A DNA stretch of 41,909 bases from Candidatus Thalassarchaeaceae archaeon. GTDB taxonomy: Archaea > Thermoplasmatota > Poseidoniia > Poseidoniales > Thalassarchaeaceae. The DNA is taken from NCBI GenBank assembly GCA_030747395.1, contig JASLKT010000007.1, forward strand, positions 1 to 41,909, read 5' to 3'. The position numbers and the translations under genes were made by a program. Of this stretch, positions 33,257 to 41,909 are shown in pieces. The stretch's first letter is position 1. Every line of letters starts with the position of its first letter. The notes beneath the pieces are model-generated. The model did not search any database. It worked only from the letters and a program-made list of their open reading frames with translations, and was not told where the DNA came from.

Positions 33257-35248
33257 ATGAATTGCAGAGTGGCCCTCATCACTCTGACACTTTTCTTCAT
33301 CTCGATGGTTCCGATTGCTAGCGCTGATTTGTCAACAGAAAATCAAACTCTGAATCTCGTTTGTTCAAATGATGATTGTTCATTGTCAACAGATGCCGTT
33401 GGAGATGCAATGTTGAGTGAGGAAGAGAGAGATGCAAATCTAGCCCAACCAGTCACGGTCACTCTTGAATTCCCAATGAGACCAGACCAGACAAGTGTGA
33501 GTCTATTGCCAAGTGTTCTAGAATCCATGATTTTTGATTTTAGAATACAAGAGGATAGTGTCGGCATGGTGCGTCCTGATTTGTACATTGAACTCATATT
33601 GGGTTCTTCGACAAATTCGTGGACAATCCCTGCACCGGGTCCAAGTTCAACACCTGGGAATCAAGATCCATACATGCTGGAAAATGAAGAATTGGATATC
33701 ACAAATGGCCGAATCCTATCTCCTCAGGATCAAGTTCTATTGCGAATTTCATTTGACATCAATCAACCCGTTACATGGGAATTGCATCTGTCAGGAGATT
33801 CCAACATTGTCTTGCCCATCGAATGGAGTATCGATGCAGATGCGGCAAATGTCGATGAACCAACCAGCCTTACTGAACCACGTTCGATTACACTCGTGGG
33901 TTCGACCACATTCGGCGGCTTGATGGGAAGTGATGTCGATTGCTATCACTTTGACGTTGATGAACAATTGAGTACGCTCACAGTAACGGTTTCATGGGAG
34001 GCAACCCCGCTCGAGGTTGAACAAGCACATGTCGTTCCGGAATTTTGGGATGACCAAGGGCATTCAGAGGATGCACCTGAAATTCGTACGCGATATGAAG
34101 GCGATATTGTCGTCAACGAATATCGATGGGGTGAACCCAAGGGTGGCGATCACACGCTTTGTTGGACGGGAACAGAAAATCACTACCAATCCTACAGATT
34201 CATCGGTTCGCAATCGATTTTGGGTGTAGGCAGTACAACACCTGAGGAATTCTCTGGAGAAGCCACTTGGGATTCAGGAACTTCGCAAGTTGGCCAGCTG
34301 GATAAATCGAGTCAAACCTCTGGAGCAGGCATTTTCACAATGGGTGTTGCTGGAATTGGAATCTTTGTTGCAATCATAGGATATCTGATGCCTTTGTCAT
34401 CTCCTTGGTTACCTCGATTCATGCTTCCAATGGCCATCATATTGCTGTTGTTTGGAGGAATCATTTCTCCTGCTGTCTCCATATCAAACGAATCACCCAA
34501 TCCAGGTGAGATGACTTTCGATGAACTTCTTGAACAGCGTTTAGAACGTGTTTATCAGGGTGTAATCAATGACGATGAAGGTGAATTCGGCCCACAGTGG
34601 TATGGTGGATTCCTGGGTGTAGCAGCCGGAGAAAGATTGCAATTAATGTTGACAATAGAATCGACTCACCCGCTCGGTGATGGAAGATGGCAAATTCAAG
34701 CTGCTGAACTTGATGGCATTGATTTGGATCGATGGGTATTTGGAAAATTGAATGACGGTCGGCTTTCAGAAGAAAATGAAGTACGCTTTATTCTCCGTTC
34801 GGGTCGACTTCTCGCCCTAGACTTATTGCTCTTGGAAGCGCTTCTTATCGTCGATGAAGAACCAAGAGGGGATGTGCTGCACATCGACTGGCAAATGGTC
34901 TCTGACCCCGGCATGGGTTCGTTCAGTTCACCGGCATGGGTCAGCCGCCCGGACACGATGACTGCAAAGGAATGGAATGATGTAACTGAAGCAGTCAAAC
35001 CAGAACTGCTGTCCGTCTCATTTTGTGATTGTGGAATTGATGCAATGGAACTTTCAATTCGTTCCAATGAAGTCTATGCAAATGACCTCATTTCCCCCGG
35101 TGGAATCGAATCATCAAACGGACTAATCTCCCATGATTTCTGGGTCACAGTACTCGGCCTAGTGGTATTGGTTTGTGCTGGGTTTGTAGAGAAAGAACGC
35201 CGAGAAAAAGGAATGGCACTCGCAGAAGAAGTGCTGAATCCGTGGTAA
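33257..35248 (+). CDS. large secreted/membrane protein of unknown function
   Basis: A 663-residue protein. Signal peptide (RVALITLTLFFISMVPIASA) is followed by ~330 residues of beta-rich extracellular sequence with paired Cys (VCSNDDCS), then transmembrane segments (AGIFTMGVAGIGIFVAIIGYLMP and FMLPMAIILLLFGGIISPAVSI), a ~200-residue soluble domain and a last helix (FWVTVLGLVVLVCAGFV) with a charged tail. No known domain is recognised. It follows the SprT-like gene by 24 nt and its stop codon directly abuts that of the convergent TerB-like gene. Confidence 0.75.
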   Translation: MNCRVALITLTLFFISMVPIASADLSTENQTLNLVCSNDDCSLSTDAVGDAMLSEEERDANLAQPVTVTLEFPMRPDQTSVSLLPSVLESMIFDFRIQEDSVGMVRPDLYIELILGSSTNSWTIPAPGPSSTPGNQDPYMLENEELDITNGRILSPQDQVLLRISFDINQPVTWELHLSGDSNIVLPIEWSIDADAANVDEPTSLTEPRSITLVGSTTFGGLMGSDVDCYHFDVDEQLSTLTVTVSWEATPLEVEQAHVVPEFWDDQGHSEDAPEIRTRYEGDIVVNEYRWGEPKGGDHTLCWTGTENHYQSYRFIGSQSILGVGSTTPEEFSGEATWDSGTSQVGQLDKSSQTSGAGIFTMGVAGIGIFVAIIGYLMPLSSPWLPRFMLPMAIILLLFGGIISPAVSISNESPNPGEMTFDELLEQRLERVYQGVINDDEGEFGPQWYGGFLGVAAGERLQLMLTIESTHPLGDGRWQIQAAELDGIDLDRWVFGKLNDGRLSEENEVRFILRSGRLLALDLLLLEALLIVDEEPRGDVLHIDWQMVSDPGMGSFSSPAWVSRPDTMTAKEWNDVTEAVKPELLSVSFCDCGIDAMELSIRSNEVYANDLISPGGIESSNGLISHDFWVTVLGLVVLVCAGFVEKERREKGMALAEEVLNPW

Positions 35249-35980
35249 TCATTCTTCTTCGATGTGAACTTCAAGATCGTCAGGAATTCCATCACCATCT
35301 GTGTCATCTTCTTCATCAGGAATTGAACCAAGCATATCATCGAGCATGGCGCGTTCTTCGGTGTCGAGGTTATGATCTCGAAGTGCCTCGACGATTCGGG
35401 CCAATTGTTCGTCGCTTAGTCCGAGTGGACGAGCGGCTCCGACGATGAGATCCAGTTCGGCCTCGGAGACATGATCATCCTCCAACGCAGATTCGATTGC
35501 CGCTCGTGTAGCCATTCGAGCCGCGCTTCTCTCAGGAATTTGAAGGACACGCGCAAGGGCACTCAATTCGGCCATTTCATCTTCGGTAAGAATCCCATCT
35601 TCAAACGCCAAATGATAGGCATCATAGAGGAGTTGTTGATACTTGTCAGGATGTAGGAGAACGTCGCGGATTAAGCCGTAATCGATTGTGTCACTATTTT
35701 CATCCATATCTAGACGGACAATCGAAGAACGCACCTCTTTCAGAAGCATGTCTTTGATTCCATGACCTAGAAGAATGAAACCCATTGAGACGACTGCAGC
35801 ACCAAGCCACTGCATCACTCCCGTCTCAAAGAGACCACCTGGATTGAACAATTGGTGTAGGCCCATTGTCACCATTGCAGCACCGAGTGCAACCTCAAAC
35901 CAGTCGTTGATGTCCGGTTCATCATCAAAGAGAGCAAGCCGGGAGATTAACTCATTTTCGACGTCGGCAGCGGTTGCCAT
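35249..35980 (-). CDS. TerB-like domain membrane protein
   Basis: A 243-residue protein. Two hydrophobic helices near the N-terminus (VALGAAMVTMGLHQL, WLGAAVVSMGFILLGHGI) anchor a cytoplasmic helical region with TerB-like repeats: AYHLAFEDGILTEDEMAELSALARVLQI and ESALEDDHVSEAELDLIVGAARPLGLSDEQL. Each has the acidic (E/D)DG-x-(L/V)(T/S)E(D/A)E loop of TerB metal-binding domains. The C-terminus carries DTDGDGIPDDLE, an EF-hand-like or thrombospondin type 3-like calcium motif. TerB relatives occur in tellurite-resistance and stress systems, but no other Ter gene is nearby, so the role is open. The ATG at 35980 follows a GTG at 35983. Confidence 0.72.
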   Translation of the reverse strand: MATAADVENELISRLALFDDEPDINDWFEVALGAAMVTMGLHQLFNPGGLFETGVMQWLGAAVVSMGFILLGHGIKDMLLKEVRSSIVRLDMDENSDTIDYGLIRDVLLHPDKYQQLLYDAYHLAFEDGILTEDEMAELSALARVLQIPERSAARMATRAAIESALEDDHVSEAELDLIVGAARPLGLSDEQLARIVEALRDHNLDTEERAMLDDMLGSIPDEEDDTDGDGIPDDLEVHIEEE

Positions 35981-36066
35981 CACACCCTCTTGATGTGCGA
36001 GAGCACTTCACACTTCCGCGACGTGACACCCGTATCCTTTTGGGCGGTGAACGATGGTCATCTGTC

Positions 36067-38622
36067 ATGGTCGACGATGTGCGAGAACTCGACCTCCCTC
36101 CTAATGTGGTGAAACTACTCACCGATGTATGGGGAATTACCCAACTTCACCCCCCACAGGCTGAAGCTGTTCCAATCGCACTTTCGGGGGAAAATCTGCT
36201 TTTGGCCATCCCTACTGCGAGTGGAAAAAGTCTGGTCGCATATCTGGCCATTCTCCAGAAACTTCTGGTCGATCAGCCTGGTAGTCGCGCGTTCTATCTG
36301 GTTCCTCTGAAGGCTCTCGCCGCAGAAAAAGTCGATGAATTACGTGAGGCGGGAGATGCCCTCGGACTTGCGGTTGGAATGGCAGTTGGTGATCGCTCAG
36401 GGGAAACTGTTTCTCTAGATGAGGCCGATATTATTGTTGCAACCAGTGAAAAATTCGATTCATTGATGCGAAATCGCAACGACTTTCTCAATCAGGTCAG
36501 TATTGTGGTTGCCGATGAAGTACACCTCATCCATGATCGAAGTCGTGGACCTACGATGGAAGTCAACTTGGCACGGGTCAAACACGAACGACCCGAGGCA
36601 CAAATTCTGGCATTATCGGCAACCGTAGGAAATGCAGAAGAAATGGCAGATTGGTTGGATGCAAAAACCGTCCAATCCGATTGGCGCCCTGTGACTCTTC
36701 GGTATGGAACCGTCTGTGATGGTTTGGTGGAGCCTCGATTACAGGTGGGGCCTGAACAGGAAAGATTGGAACTCCCTCCTCCGTTTGAACTTCCCGACGA
36801 AGGAGATGTATTGCGAAATGTCCTGCTCTCAACCATTGAGGATTCAGGACAAATTCTGATTTTTAGAGGAACTCGACGCTATGCAGAGGGCAGTGCAACT
36901 AAACTCGGCGATTGGATGTTCAAACGAATGCAATCTTGGTTGAAATCTCCGGAAAATGTGCCTGAGCATATTGATGTTGAAGCCCGCTTGGCTGCGCTAG
37001 CCGAAGTGGCTAGAGAGATCGAAGGTAGCGAAGAATCGACAATGATGGGGGATCGATTGGCAGATGCACTTCGAGGAGGCGTTGCTTTCCACCATGCTGG
37101 ATTGACCTCAAGTCAAAGACGCATCATCGAAACCGCATTCAAAGAACGAATATTGTTTGCAATTTGTGCCACACCAACACTTGCTGCAGGTGTCAACTTA
37201 CCCGCACGCCGTGTCGTTGTTCGAGATTTGACACGCTGGGAAGATGGTCTAAGTCGCCCATTGCCCCGAATGGAAGTTCACCAAATGCTGGGCAGAGCAG
37301 GACGGCCACGATACGATAACGTCGGTGATGCATGGTTGATTTCTAGGCATCTAGAACATGCGGATGAAATCGCTCATCTCTACTTTGAGCAAGATCCAGA
37401 GGCGGTCGAATCAAAATTGGCAGCAGAACCCGCCATGCGAGTGCATGTGCTTGCAGCAATTGCCACAGGAGGGCAACGTGACAGAGATGCAATAGGACGA
37501 TTCTTCCAGCAAACATTCCTTGGACATGGTGTTGAGAACGATTGGTTACAAGGCCGAATTGATGAAATCATCTCTTGGTTGGCAACACATCGATTCATCG
37601 AACGTACTGGTGAAGATGTTACCGTTCTGGAACGCCTGGCTGAAACGGAACCGGTGGAATCAGAAGAAGAGTGGAATGATGATTTGCCCATGTGGGCACA
37701 GAGTTCACAATCTGTTGAAGGTGTTGAAATCTCGGAATTTGTCGAACCCAAACCAAGGCCAAAGCGACCCGCAGTAATCGGATTCCAAAAGGCTGGTGAA
37801 CTTTCAAGCTCCACGCCAGAAGAAGTCGTCCCCGACTCTCCTGCAATGACTTACACAGCTACGGCGTTTGGTGAACGGGTCAGCCGACTATACCTGGACC
37901 CGTTGTCAGGACTCATACTACGAGAAGGGATTCGACAAGCAAGAAAAATTCTGTGCAGAGTCATTGAAGACCGATCAATTTCCCCATGGGCTTTGCTGCA
38001 TTTAATCGCCAGTACACCTGATTTCCCTCCACTTTGGCCAACCGGGAAACAAATGCAAATGATGACTCAGAAGGTAAATGCAATGTCGGACCAAATTCTT
38101 CTCGATGGTCATGAACTCAATACACTGGGATACATGCCAGAAGCAGAAAGTCTTGCCAAGAGTGCTTGGACACTGAGTCAATGGATCGATGAAAATTCCC
38201 TGCGGGAAATTGAAAAAGAATTGGGGGTCGCTCCCGGTGACCTTCGAGTTCGGGTCGATCATGCTGATTGGTTGATGAATGCAACCCGGCAAATTTGCGC
38301 GAACGATGATGATGTGGAAAATTCGTTGGAAAAAGCGAATGTCGATTTGTTAGAAATGCTTGATGTAATGCGCAAACGAGTTTCAAATGGCTGTAAAGAA
38401 GAACTTCTCGCGATGATTTCAATCAGAGGTGTAGGTCGTGTGCGAGCAAGGACATTGGCCAATCACGGTTACAGAACGCCACTCGAAATCTGTGGGATTA
38501 CAAAAAAATCTGCACAAAAACTTGCAGATGAAAGAGGGTGGAGCCCTCAATTGGTACAGAACATCATGCAAGCCGCAGACAGAGCCATCCAAACGCGCAG
38601 TCGAAGGCCGACCGATTCATGA
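36067..38622 (+). CDS. hel308: Hel308-type superfamily 2 DNA helicase
   Basis: An 851-residue ATP-dependent 3'-5' DNA helicase that acts at stalled replication forks in archaea. Motifs: Q-motif region (HPPQAEAV), Walker A (IPTASGKSLVAY), Walker B (ADEVHLIHD), motif III (LALSATVGN), motif IVa-like region (TPTLAAGVNLPARRVVVRD) and motif VI (HQMLGRAGRPRYD). A winged-helix and ratchet region follow, and the C-terminal helix-hairpin-helix (ISIRGVGRVRARTLANHGY) is in place. There is an additional acidic, Pro-containing stretch (AETEPVESEEEWNDD ... SSSTPEEVVPDSPAM) around residues 525-605 that is longer than usual. The ATG at 36067 is chosen over an upstream one that overlaps the divergent gene. Confidence 0.95.
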   Translation: MVDDVRELDLPPNVVKLLTDVWGITQLHPPQAEAVPIALSGENLLLAIPTASGKSLVAYLAILQKLLVDQPGSRAFYLVPLKALAAEKVDELREAGDALGLAVGMAVGDRSGETVSLDEADIIVATSEKFDSLMRNRNDFLNQVSIVVADEVHLIHDRSRGPTMEVNLARVKHERPEAQILALSATVGNAEEMADWLDAKTVQSDWRPVTLRYGTVCDGLVEPRLQVGPEQERLELPPPFELPDEGDVLRNVLLSTIEDSGQILIFRGTRRYAEGSATKLGDWMFKRMQSWLKSPENVPEHIDVEARLAALAEVAREIEGSEESTMMGDRLADALRGGVAFHHAGLTSSQRRIIETAFKERILFAICATPTLAAGVNLPARRVVVRDLTRWEDGLSRPLPRMEVHQMLGRAGRPRYDNVGDAWLISRHLEHADEIAHLYFEQDPEAVESKLAAEPAMRVHVLAAIATGGQRDRDAIGRFFQQTFLGHGVENDWLQGRIDEIISWLATHRFIERTGEDVTVLERLAETEPVESEEEWNDDLPMWAQSSQSVEGVEISEFVEPKPRPKRPAVIGFQKAGELSSSTPEEVVPDSPAMTYTATAFGERVSRLYLDPLSGLILREGIRQARKILCRVIEDRSISPWALLHLIASTPDFPPLWPTGKQMQMMTQKVNAMSDQILLDGHELNTLGYMPEAESLAKSAWTLSQWIDENSLREIEKELGVAPGDLRVRVDHADWLMNATRQICANDDDVENSLEKANVDLLEMLDVMRKRVSNGCKEELLAMISIRGVGRVRARTLANHGYRTPLEICGITKKSAQKLADERGWSPQLVQNIMQAADRAIQTRSRRPTDS

Positions 38623-39206
38623 GGGAGTGGCGATTCCCTCAACCCGTGTCACGCACCCCTTACCCTTGCTGGGGATTGACATTTGGCAATCCTGTTACAG
38701 ATGCTGAGCAATTGGTGGCATCTTTTCTGGAATGGCGTAGTGATGAACGGTGGCTTCTGCTAGGTGGGCCGGCCGCAGTCAGTGAAAATCAATTGTGGAC
38801 GGCTTGGTTGGGCCTAGCATCACGCCATGCCAATTCCACAATGCGCGCAAAGGCTCTCGATGCTGAATTCATTCGATTAATCGCTGGGACACATCAAATT
38901 CGGATTGGTTTCCAGCGTGCTGGATTGTCCGATGGGGATCAAACCGCTTGGTTGATTCACCTTCCTGAATTTTCGGATGGGACAATTGGCGAAATGAAAT
39001 GGCCCGAACTCAATCGGGTAGCACTGGATCAAGAGGCGGCTCGATTGATGTGTGTGTTAAATGCCAAATTATTGCCTCATGCACCCATCCCCCATGAAGA
39101 AAGTGTGCAACGCCTTGAATTGGAAATTGAAGAGGCACGGAAGTCCGATATAGATTCTATTCATCGTTCTGCCCTGGCTCATATCGCACTCGCTGATTAC
39201 AATTGA
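38619..39206 (+). CDS. KEOPS complex subunit Cgi121-like protein
   Basis: A 195-residue protein whose ATG (38619) overlaps the helicase stop in ATGA. The central portion NSTMRAKALDAEFIRLIAGTHQIRIGFQRAGLSDGDQTAWLIHLPE resembles Cgi121 (loss of similarity at both ends), including the SxRAKxLDxEFIRLIAGTHQI core. In the family this subunit binds the tRNA 3' CCA and delivers tRNA to the Kae1-Bud32 complex for t6A synthesis. Hel308-Cgi121 adjacency is known in euryarchaea. No other KEOPS gene is in the window. The N-terminal ~50 residues are not recognised. Confidence 0.72.
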   Translation: MREWRFPQPVSRTPYPCWGLTFGNPVTDAEQLVASFLEWRSDERWLLLGGPAAVSENQLWTAWLGLASRHANSTMRAKALDAEFIRLIAGTHQIRIGFQRAGLSDGDQTAWLIHLPEFSDGTIGEMKWPELNRVALDQEAARLMCVLNAKLLPHAPIPHEESVQRLELEIEEARKSDIDSIHRSALAHIALADYN

Positions 39207-39268
39207 ATGAAAGGTGACAGAGAAGAAGTAACGAAACCCCTTATGGCTTCGTCGTCCCGCCACGATTC

Positions 39269-39538
39269 ATGGCAAAGCATCATGCTTGGCGCAAATGCGA
39301 AGACTGTGGAATTCAATGCACACCGATGAATTTCGTCGATGTGAATAGTGAACGGATTTGCTTGGCCTGTTGGACTGCACGTGTCAACCCTGATCACCCT
39401 GAGATGGAGGCCATCATTGAGAAGGTCGAAGCAGAGGTTGAAGTATGGCGATGTCAAAAGCAGACTCGGGACGAAAATGGATTGCCTGACGGGCCAAAAT
39501 CGGTTCGTTCACAAGGAAACAGAACAAACAATCCCTGA
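39269..39538 (+). CDS. small CxxC zinc-ribbon-like protein
   Basis: An 89-residue protein with two Cys pairs, CEDCGIQC and CLACW, spaced like a treble-clef or zinc-ribbon site (RKCEDCGIQCTPMNF ... ERICLACWTARV). The rest is charged, helical (EMEAIIEKVEAEVEVWR) and has a disordered tail. It lies between the Cgi121-like gene and oligoendopeptidase F on the same strand, 62 nt after the former and 9 nt before the latter. No function is assigned; DNA- or RNA-binding is possible but unproved. Confidence 0.68.
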   Translation: MAKHHAWRKCEDCGIQCTPMNFVDVNSERICLACWTARVNPDHPEMEAIIEKVEAEVEVWRCQKQTRDENGLPDGPKSVRSQGNRTNNP

Positions 39539-39547
39539 GGTGAAATT

Positions 39548-41230
39548 ATGGCTTCTTTCGAGGGGCTCGACGCAACAAATTGGTCTGAAATCGGGCCGTA
39601 TTATCAAGAGTTCCTGAATCGAGAAATTGATTCGGCTGAAAATCTTGAAGAGTGGTTGCTTGAATTGGGTCGATTCGATGCATACGTTGGTGAAACCGGT
39701 TCAATGCTGTATGTCAACATGACCTGTGATACCGAAAATGAAGAAATCAAACAGGCCTATCTCGACTTTGTTGAAAATGTAGAACCTGAATTGGCGAAGA
39801 TGGGAGATTCACTAAATCGAAAATTAGCCGAAAGCCCCTATGCAAGCCAACTCGATTCAGAAGAATACAATGTTTTACTTCGTGACACAAGAATGGATTT
39901 AGCATTGTTCAAGGAAGAAAATATTCCTCTAGGCACTGAACTCACAAAATTGGGTCAACGCTACAACGAAATCTGCGGTGCAATGACTGTGGAATTTGAT
40001 GGTGAGGAACGGACAATGCAGCAAATGGGAAAATTCCTCCAAGTCAATGAACGAGATGTTAGAGAAAGTGCATACAGAACGGTCGGAGAAAGGCGATTTC
40101 AAAATGCTGATGAAATTGATAATCTATATGAAAAAATGATTGCACTGCGGCAACAAGTTGCAGAAAATTCAGGATACGAAAATTATCGCGATTACATCTT
40201 TGATGCAAAGCATCGTTTTGATTATTCACCAGCCGATTGTGAAGCGTTTCACGATGCTGTTGAAGCGATTTGCGTCCCTCTGATGAGGGATGTCGATGAT
40301 GAAAGAAGAGAAAATCTCGGCCTTGATACTCTAAGAATGTGGGATTTGGGGCACGATGTGCATGGCAGGGAGCCATTGAAACCATTTACAGAGGTAGAAG
40401 AGATGGTTGCAGGAACGAGTCGAATGTTCCATCGACTATCGCCAGAATTGGGTGATTTCTTTGATAGTTTACGAGATGGTACGAGCCTCGATCTGGATAG
40501 TCGTAAAGGCAAAGCTCCAGGGGGATATCAATTGCAACGAGATCACAGTCGAAAACCATTCATTTTCATGAATGCAACTGGATTACAACGGGACCTTGAG
40601 ACGATGGTACACGAAGCAGGACACGCCTTCCATTCAATCTACGCTGATGACTTACCATTGGTGGATTATCGCAGCGCACCATTGGAATTTTGCGAAGTCG
40701 CATCAATGTCAATGGAATTGCTAACCCATGATTTCCTTGATGAATTCTACACCAAAGAAGATGCTCAACGAGCTGTGAGGGAACACCTCGAAGGGATTGT
40801 ATCAATTCTAGCGTGGATTGCCACAATCGATGCCTTCCAGCACTGGATCTACACAAATCCCGAACATTCACGAACTGAGAGGCACGAAAAGTGGCTCGAA
40901 TTGGGAGAGCGGTTTGGTTCCATATTGGATTGGTCAGGCTTTGAAGACTGGCGAAGAGTAGGATGGCAAAAACAACTTCATCTATTCTCCTATCCCTTCT
41001 ATTACATCGAATATGGTATCGCCCAATTGGGTGCGTTGCAAATGTGGCTACAGTACACAGAGAATCCTGAGAAGGCACTTACGAACTATGCAACAGCGAT
41101 GAGATTAGGTGGGTCTCGGCCACTTCCGAATCTATTCGAGGCTGGAGGGATGAGCTTTGATCTCGGTCGTTCAACAGTCGAAGAGCTCGTTGATGCGGTC
41201 AGAGACAAATTGTCTAAACTCCCGGCATGA
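39548..41230 (+). CDS. pepF: M3-family oligoendopeptidase F
   Basis: A 560-residue cytoplasmic zinc oligopeptidase that cuts peptides of roughly 7-20 residues. The active site METMVHEAGHAFHSIYAD contains HExxH (His355, Glu356, His359), with the third ligand in the downstream APLEFCEVASMSMELL (Glu). The GGYQLQRDHSRKPFIFMNATG segment is typical of the M3B group. The start at 39548 has GAGGTG just upstream. It would digest peptides imported after cleavage by surface proteases such as the S8 protein in this window. There is no signal peptide. Length is normal for PepF (~560-600). Confidence 0.93.
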   Translation: MASFEGLDATNWSEIGPYYQEFLNREIDSAENLEEWLLELGRFDAYVGETGSMLYVNMTCDTENEEIKQAYLDFVENVEPELAKMGDSLNRKLAESPYASQLDSEEYNVLLRDTRMDLALFKEENIPLGTELTKLGQRYNEICGAMTVEFDGEERTMQQMGKFLQVNERDVRESAYRTVGERRFQNADEIDNLYEKMIALRQQVAENSGYENYRDYIFDAKHRFDYSPADCEAFHDAVEAICVPLMRDVDDERRENLGLDTLRMWDLGHDVHGREPLKPFTEVEEMVAGTSRMFHRLSPELGDFFDSLRDGTSLDLDSRKGKAPGGYQLQRDHSRKPFIFMNATGLQRDLETMVHEAGHAFHSIYADDLPLVDYRSAPLEFCEVASMSMELLTHDFLDEFYTKEDAQRAVREHLEGIVSILAWIATIDAFQHWIYTNPEHSRTERHEKWLELGERFGSILDWSGFEDWRRVGWQKQLHLFSYPFYYIEYGIAQLGALQMWLQYTENPEKALTNYATAMRLGGSRPLPNLFEAGGMSFDLGRSTVEELVDAVRDKLSKLPA

Positions 41231-41300
41231 GTGTAGCATCGACGACACCGGTAGGAAATGGGATAGGATTCCGATGCCGTCGAGGCCACAAGACCTACGC

Positions 41301-41909
41301 TTAATCACGCAGACCTTCTGCTGTGACGAAGAACTTCGCTTCGCCTTCCGGCAGATTAGGTGAATCGATTAGGCGTGCGATTCGTGAGCCTGCTTTCGAT
41401 TTTCTGAGGTATATTCGGAAAGTTGAAGCATGTCCAACAACGTGTCCACCCACTGGCTTGGTCGGATCGCCCCACATGGCATCAGGTTTCGACATGACCT
41501 GGTTGGTTACAAGAACCATCGCGTTATTGACATCTGCAAGCTTCTTGAGTTCTTTCAGGTGTCGATTGAGTTTCTGCTGACGATCGGCCAACATACCTCG
41601 GCCAAGGAACTCAGCACGGAAATGTGCTATCAGTGAATCAACAATAATCAATTTGACATCGATACTCTTTGAGGCTCTTTGGATTTCATCAACCAGTAAC
41701 ATCTGGTGCGCTGAATTGTACGCACGTGCAACATGTATGCGCTCGAGAGCGACATCAGGATCCATGCCAACTCCTCGTGCCATTTGTGCGATCCTCTCAG
41801 GTCGGAAGGTATCTTCTGTGTCAATATAGAATACTTCACCACCGAGTCCACCTTGCTCCTTGGGCAATAGGCAATTGACTGCGAGTTGGTGTCCAACCTG
41901 AGTTTTCCC
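41301..41909 (-). CDS. radA: DNA repair and recombination protein RadA, N-terminus beyond the window
   Basis: The last 202 residues of the archaeal RecA/Rad51 homologue, open to the window edge. The visible part begins at Walker A ([16 protein letters not shown]), followed by [21 protein letters not shown], the Walker [36 protein letters not shown], the L2-type segment [14 protein letters not shown] and the [45 protein letters not shown]-terminus. It forms filaments on ssDNA for strand exchange. It is convergent with pepF across 70 bp. No intein is present in the visible part. Confidence 0.95.
   Translation of the reverse strand, partial: GKTQVGHQLAVNCLLPKEQGGLGGEVFYIDTEDTFRPERIAQMARGVGMDPDVALERIHVARAYNSAHQMLLVDEIQRASKSIDVKLIIVDSLIAHFRAEFLGRGMLADRQQKLNRHLKELKKLADVNNAMVLVTNQVMSKPDAMWGDPTKPVGGHVVGHASTFRIYLRKSKAGSRIARLIDSPNLPEGEAKFFVTAEGLRD

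Noticed and set aside
39225-39250. Imperfect inverted repeat ACGAAACC/GGCTTCGT between Cgi121-like and zinc-ribbon genes
   Set aside because: It contains a mismatch in the stem and a 6-nt loop; too weak to group with the triloop hairpins.

Overview
The window looks like a chromosome segment of a planktonic marine euryarchaeon of the Marine Group II type (Poseidoniales, Thermoplasmatota); Marine Group III is the main alternative. The core genes are archaeal: PurP (FAICAR synthetase), RadA, a Hel308 helicase overlapping a Cgi121-like KEOPS gene, RNA polymerase subunit Rpo6, and a tRNA-Gln with no encoded CCA. They sit among bacterial-looking metabolic genes (AcnA, heme A and heme O synthases, tryptophan 2,3-dioxygenase, thiolase, an RluA-type pseudouridine synthase) and several very large secreted or membrane-anchored surface proteins. 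This mixture fits an aerobic heterotroph that degrades protein and polysaccharide particles. The lineage is an inference; no marker phylogeny was possible.

Layout. 1-5245 (minus): a truncated FG-GAP surface protein, a conserved-looking hypothetical, aconitase, and a membrane-anchored cyclophilin. 5467-9641 (plus): the two-subunit 2-oxoacid:ferredoxin oxidoreductase and a secreted purple-acid-phosphatase-like enzyme, followed by tRNA-Gln(CUG). 9766-14792 (minus): purP, a very AT-rich AlkB-type hydroxylase, and a secreted SASA-domain esterase with calcium-binding repeats. 14973-18992 (plus): two small unknown genes, rluA, tryptophan 2,3-dioxygenase and thiolase; a ~50 bp direct repeat brackets the small membrane gene plus rluA. 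18993-27542 (minus): subtilisin-like protease, LeuA-family synthase, heme O synthase, Rpo6, heme A synthase and an AstE/AspA-like hydrolase. 27678-35980: a thioesterase, a 1494-residue CARDB adhesin-like protein, a SprT-like protease, a large membrane protein and a TerB-like membrane protein, in alternating orientation. 36067-41230 (plus): Hel308, Cgi121-like, a small zinc-ribbon-like protein and oligoendopeptidase F. 41301-end (minus): RadA, truncated.

How the genes fit together. Secreted protease, esterase, phosphatase and adhesin-like proteins would capture and cut particulate matter. Oligoendopeptidase F, tryptophan 2,3-dioxygenase, thiolase, thioesterase and the 2-oxoacid oxidoreductase would process peptides, amino acids and acyl-CoAs, and aconitase feeds the TCA cycle. 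Heme A synthesis implies an aa3-type terminal oxidase. The AlkB homologue would add hydrocarbon or fatty-chain oxidation and looks horizontally acquired.

Non-coding structure. The genome is compact: no gene-free stretch exceeds about 190 bp, and three convergent gene pairs abut or overlap. The most unusual non-coding signals are a set of short perfect GC hairpins, most with a TAC or TAT triloop on the strand of a nearby gene and lying just upstream of start codons, and the ~50 bp direct repeat at 15268 and 16654.
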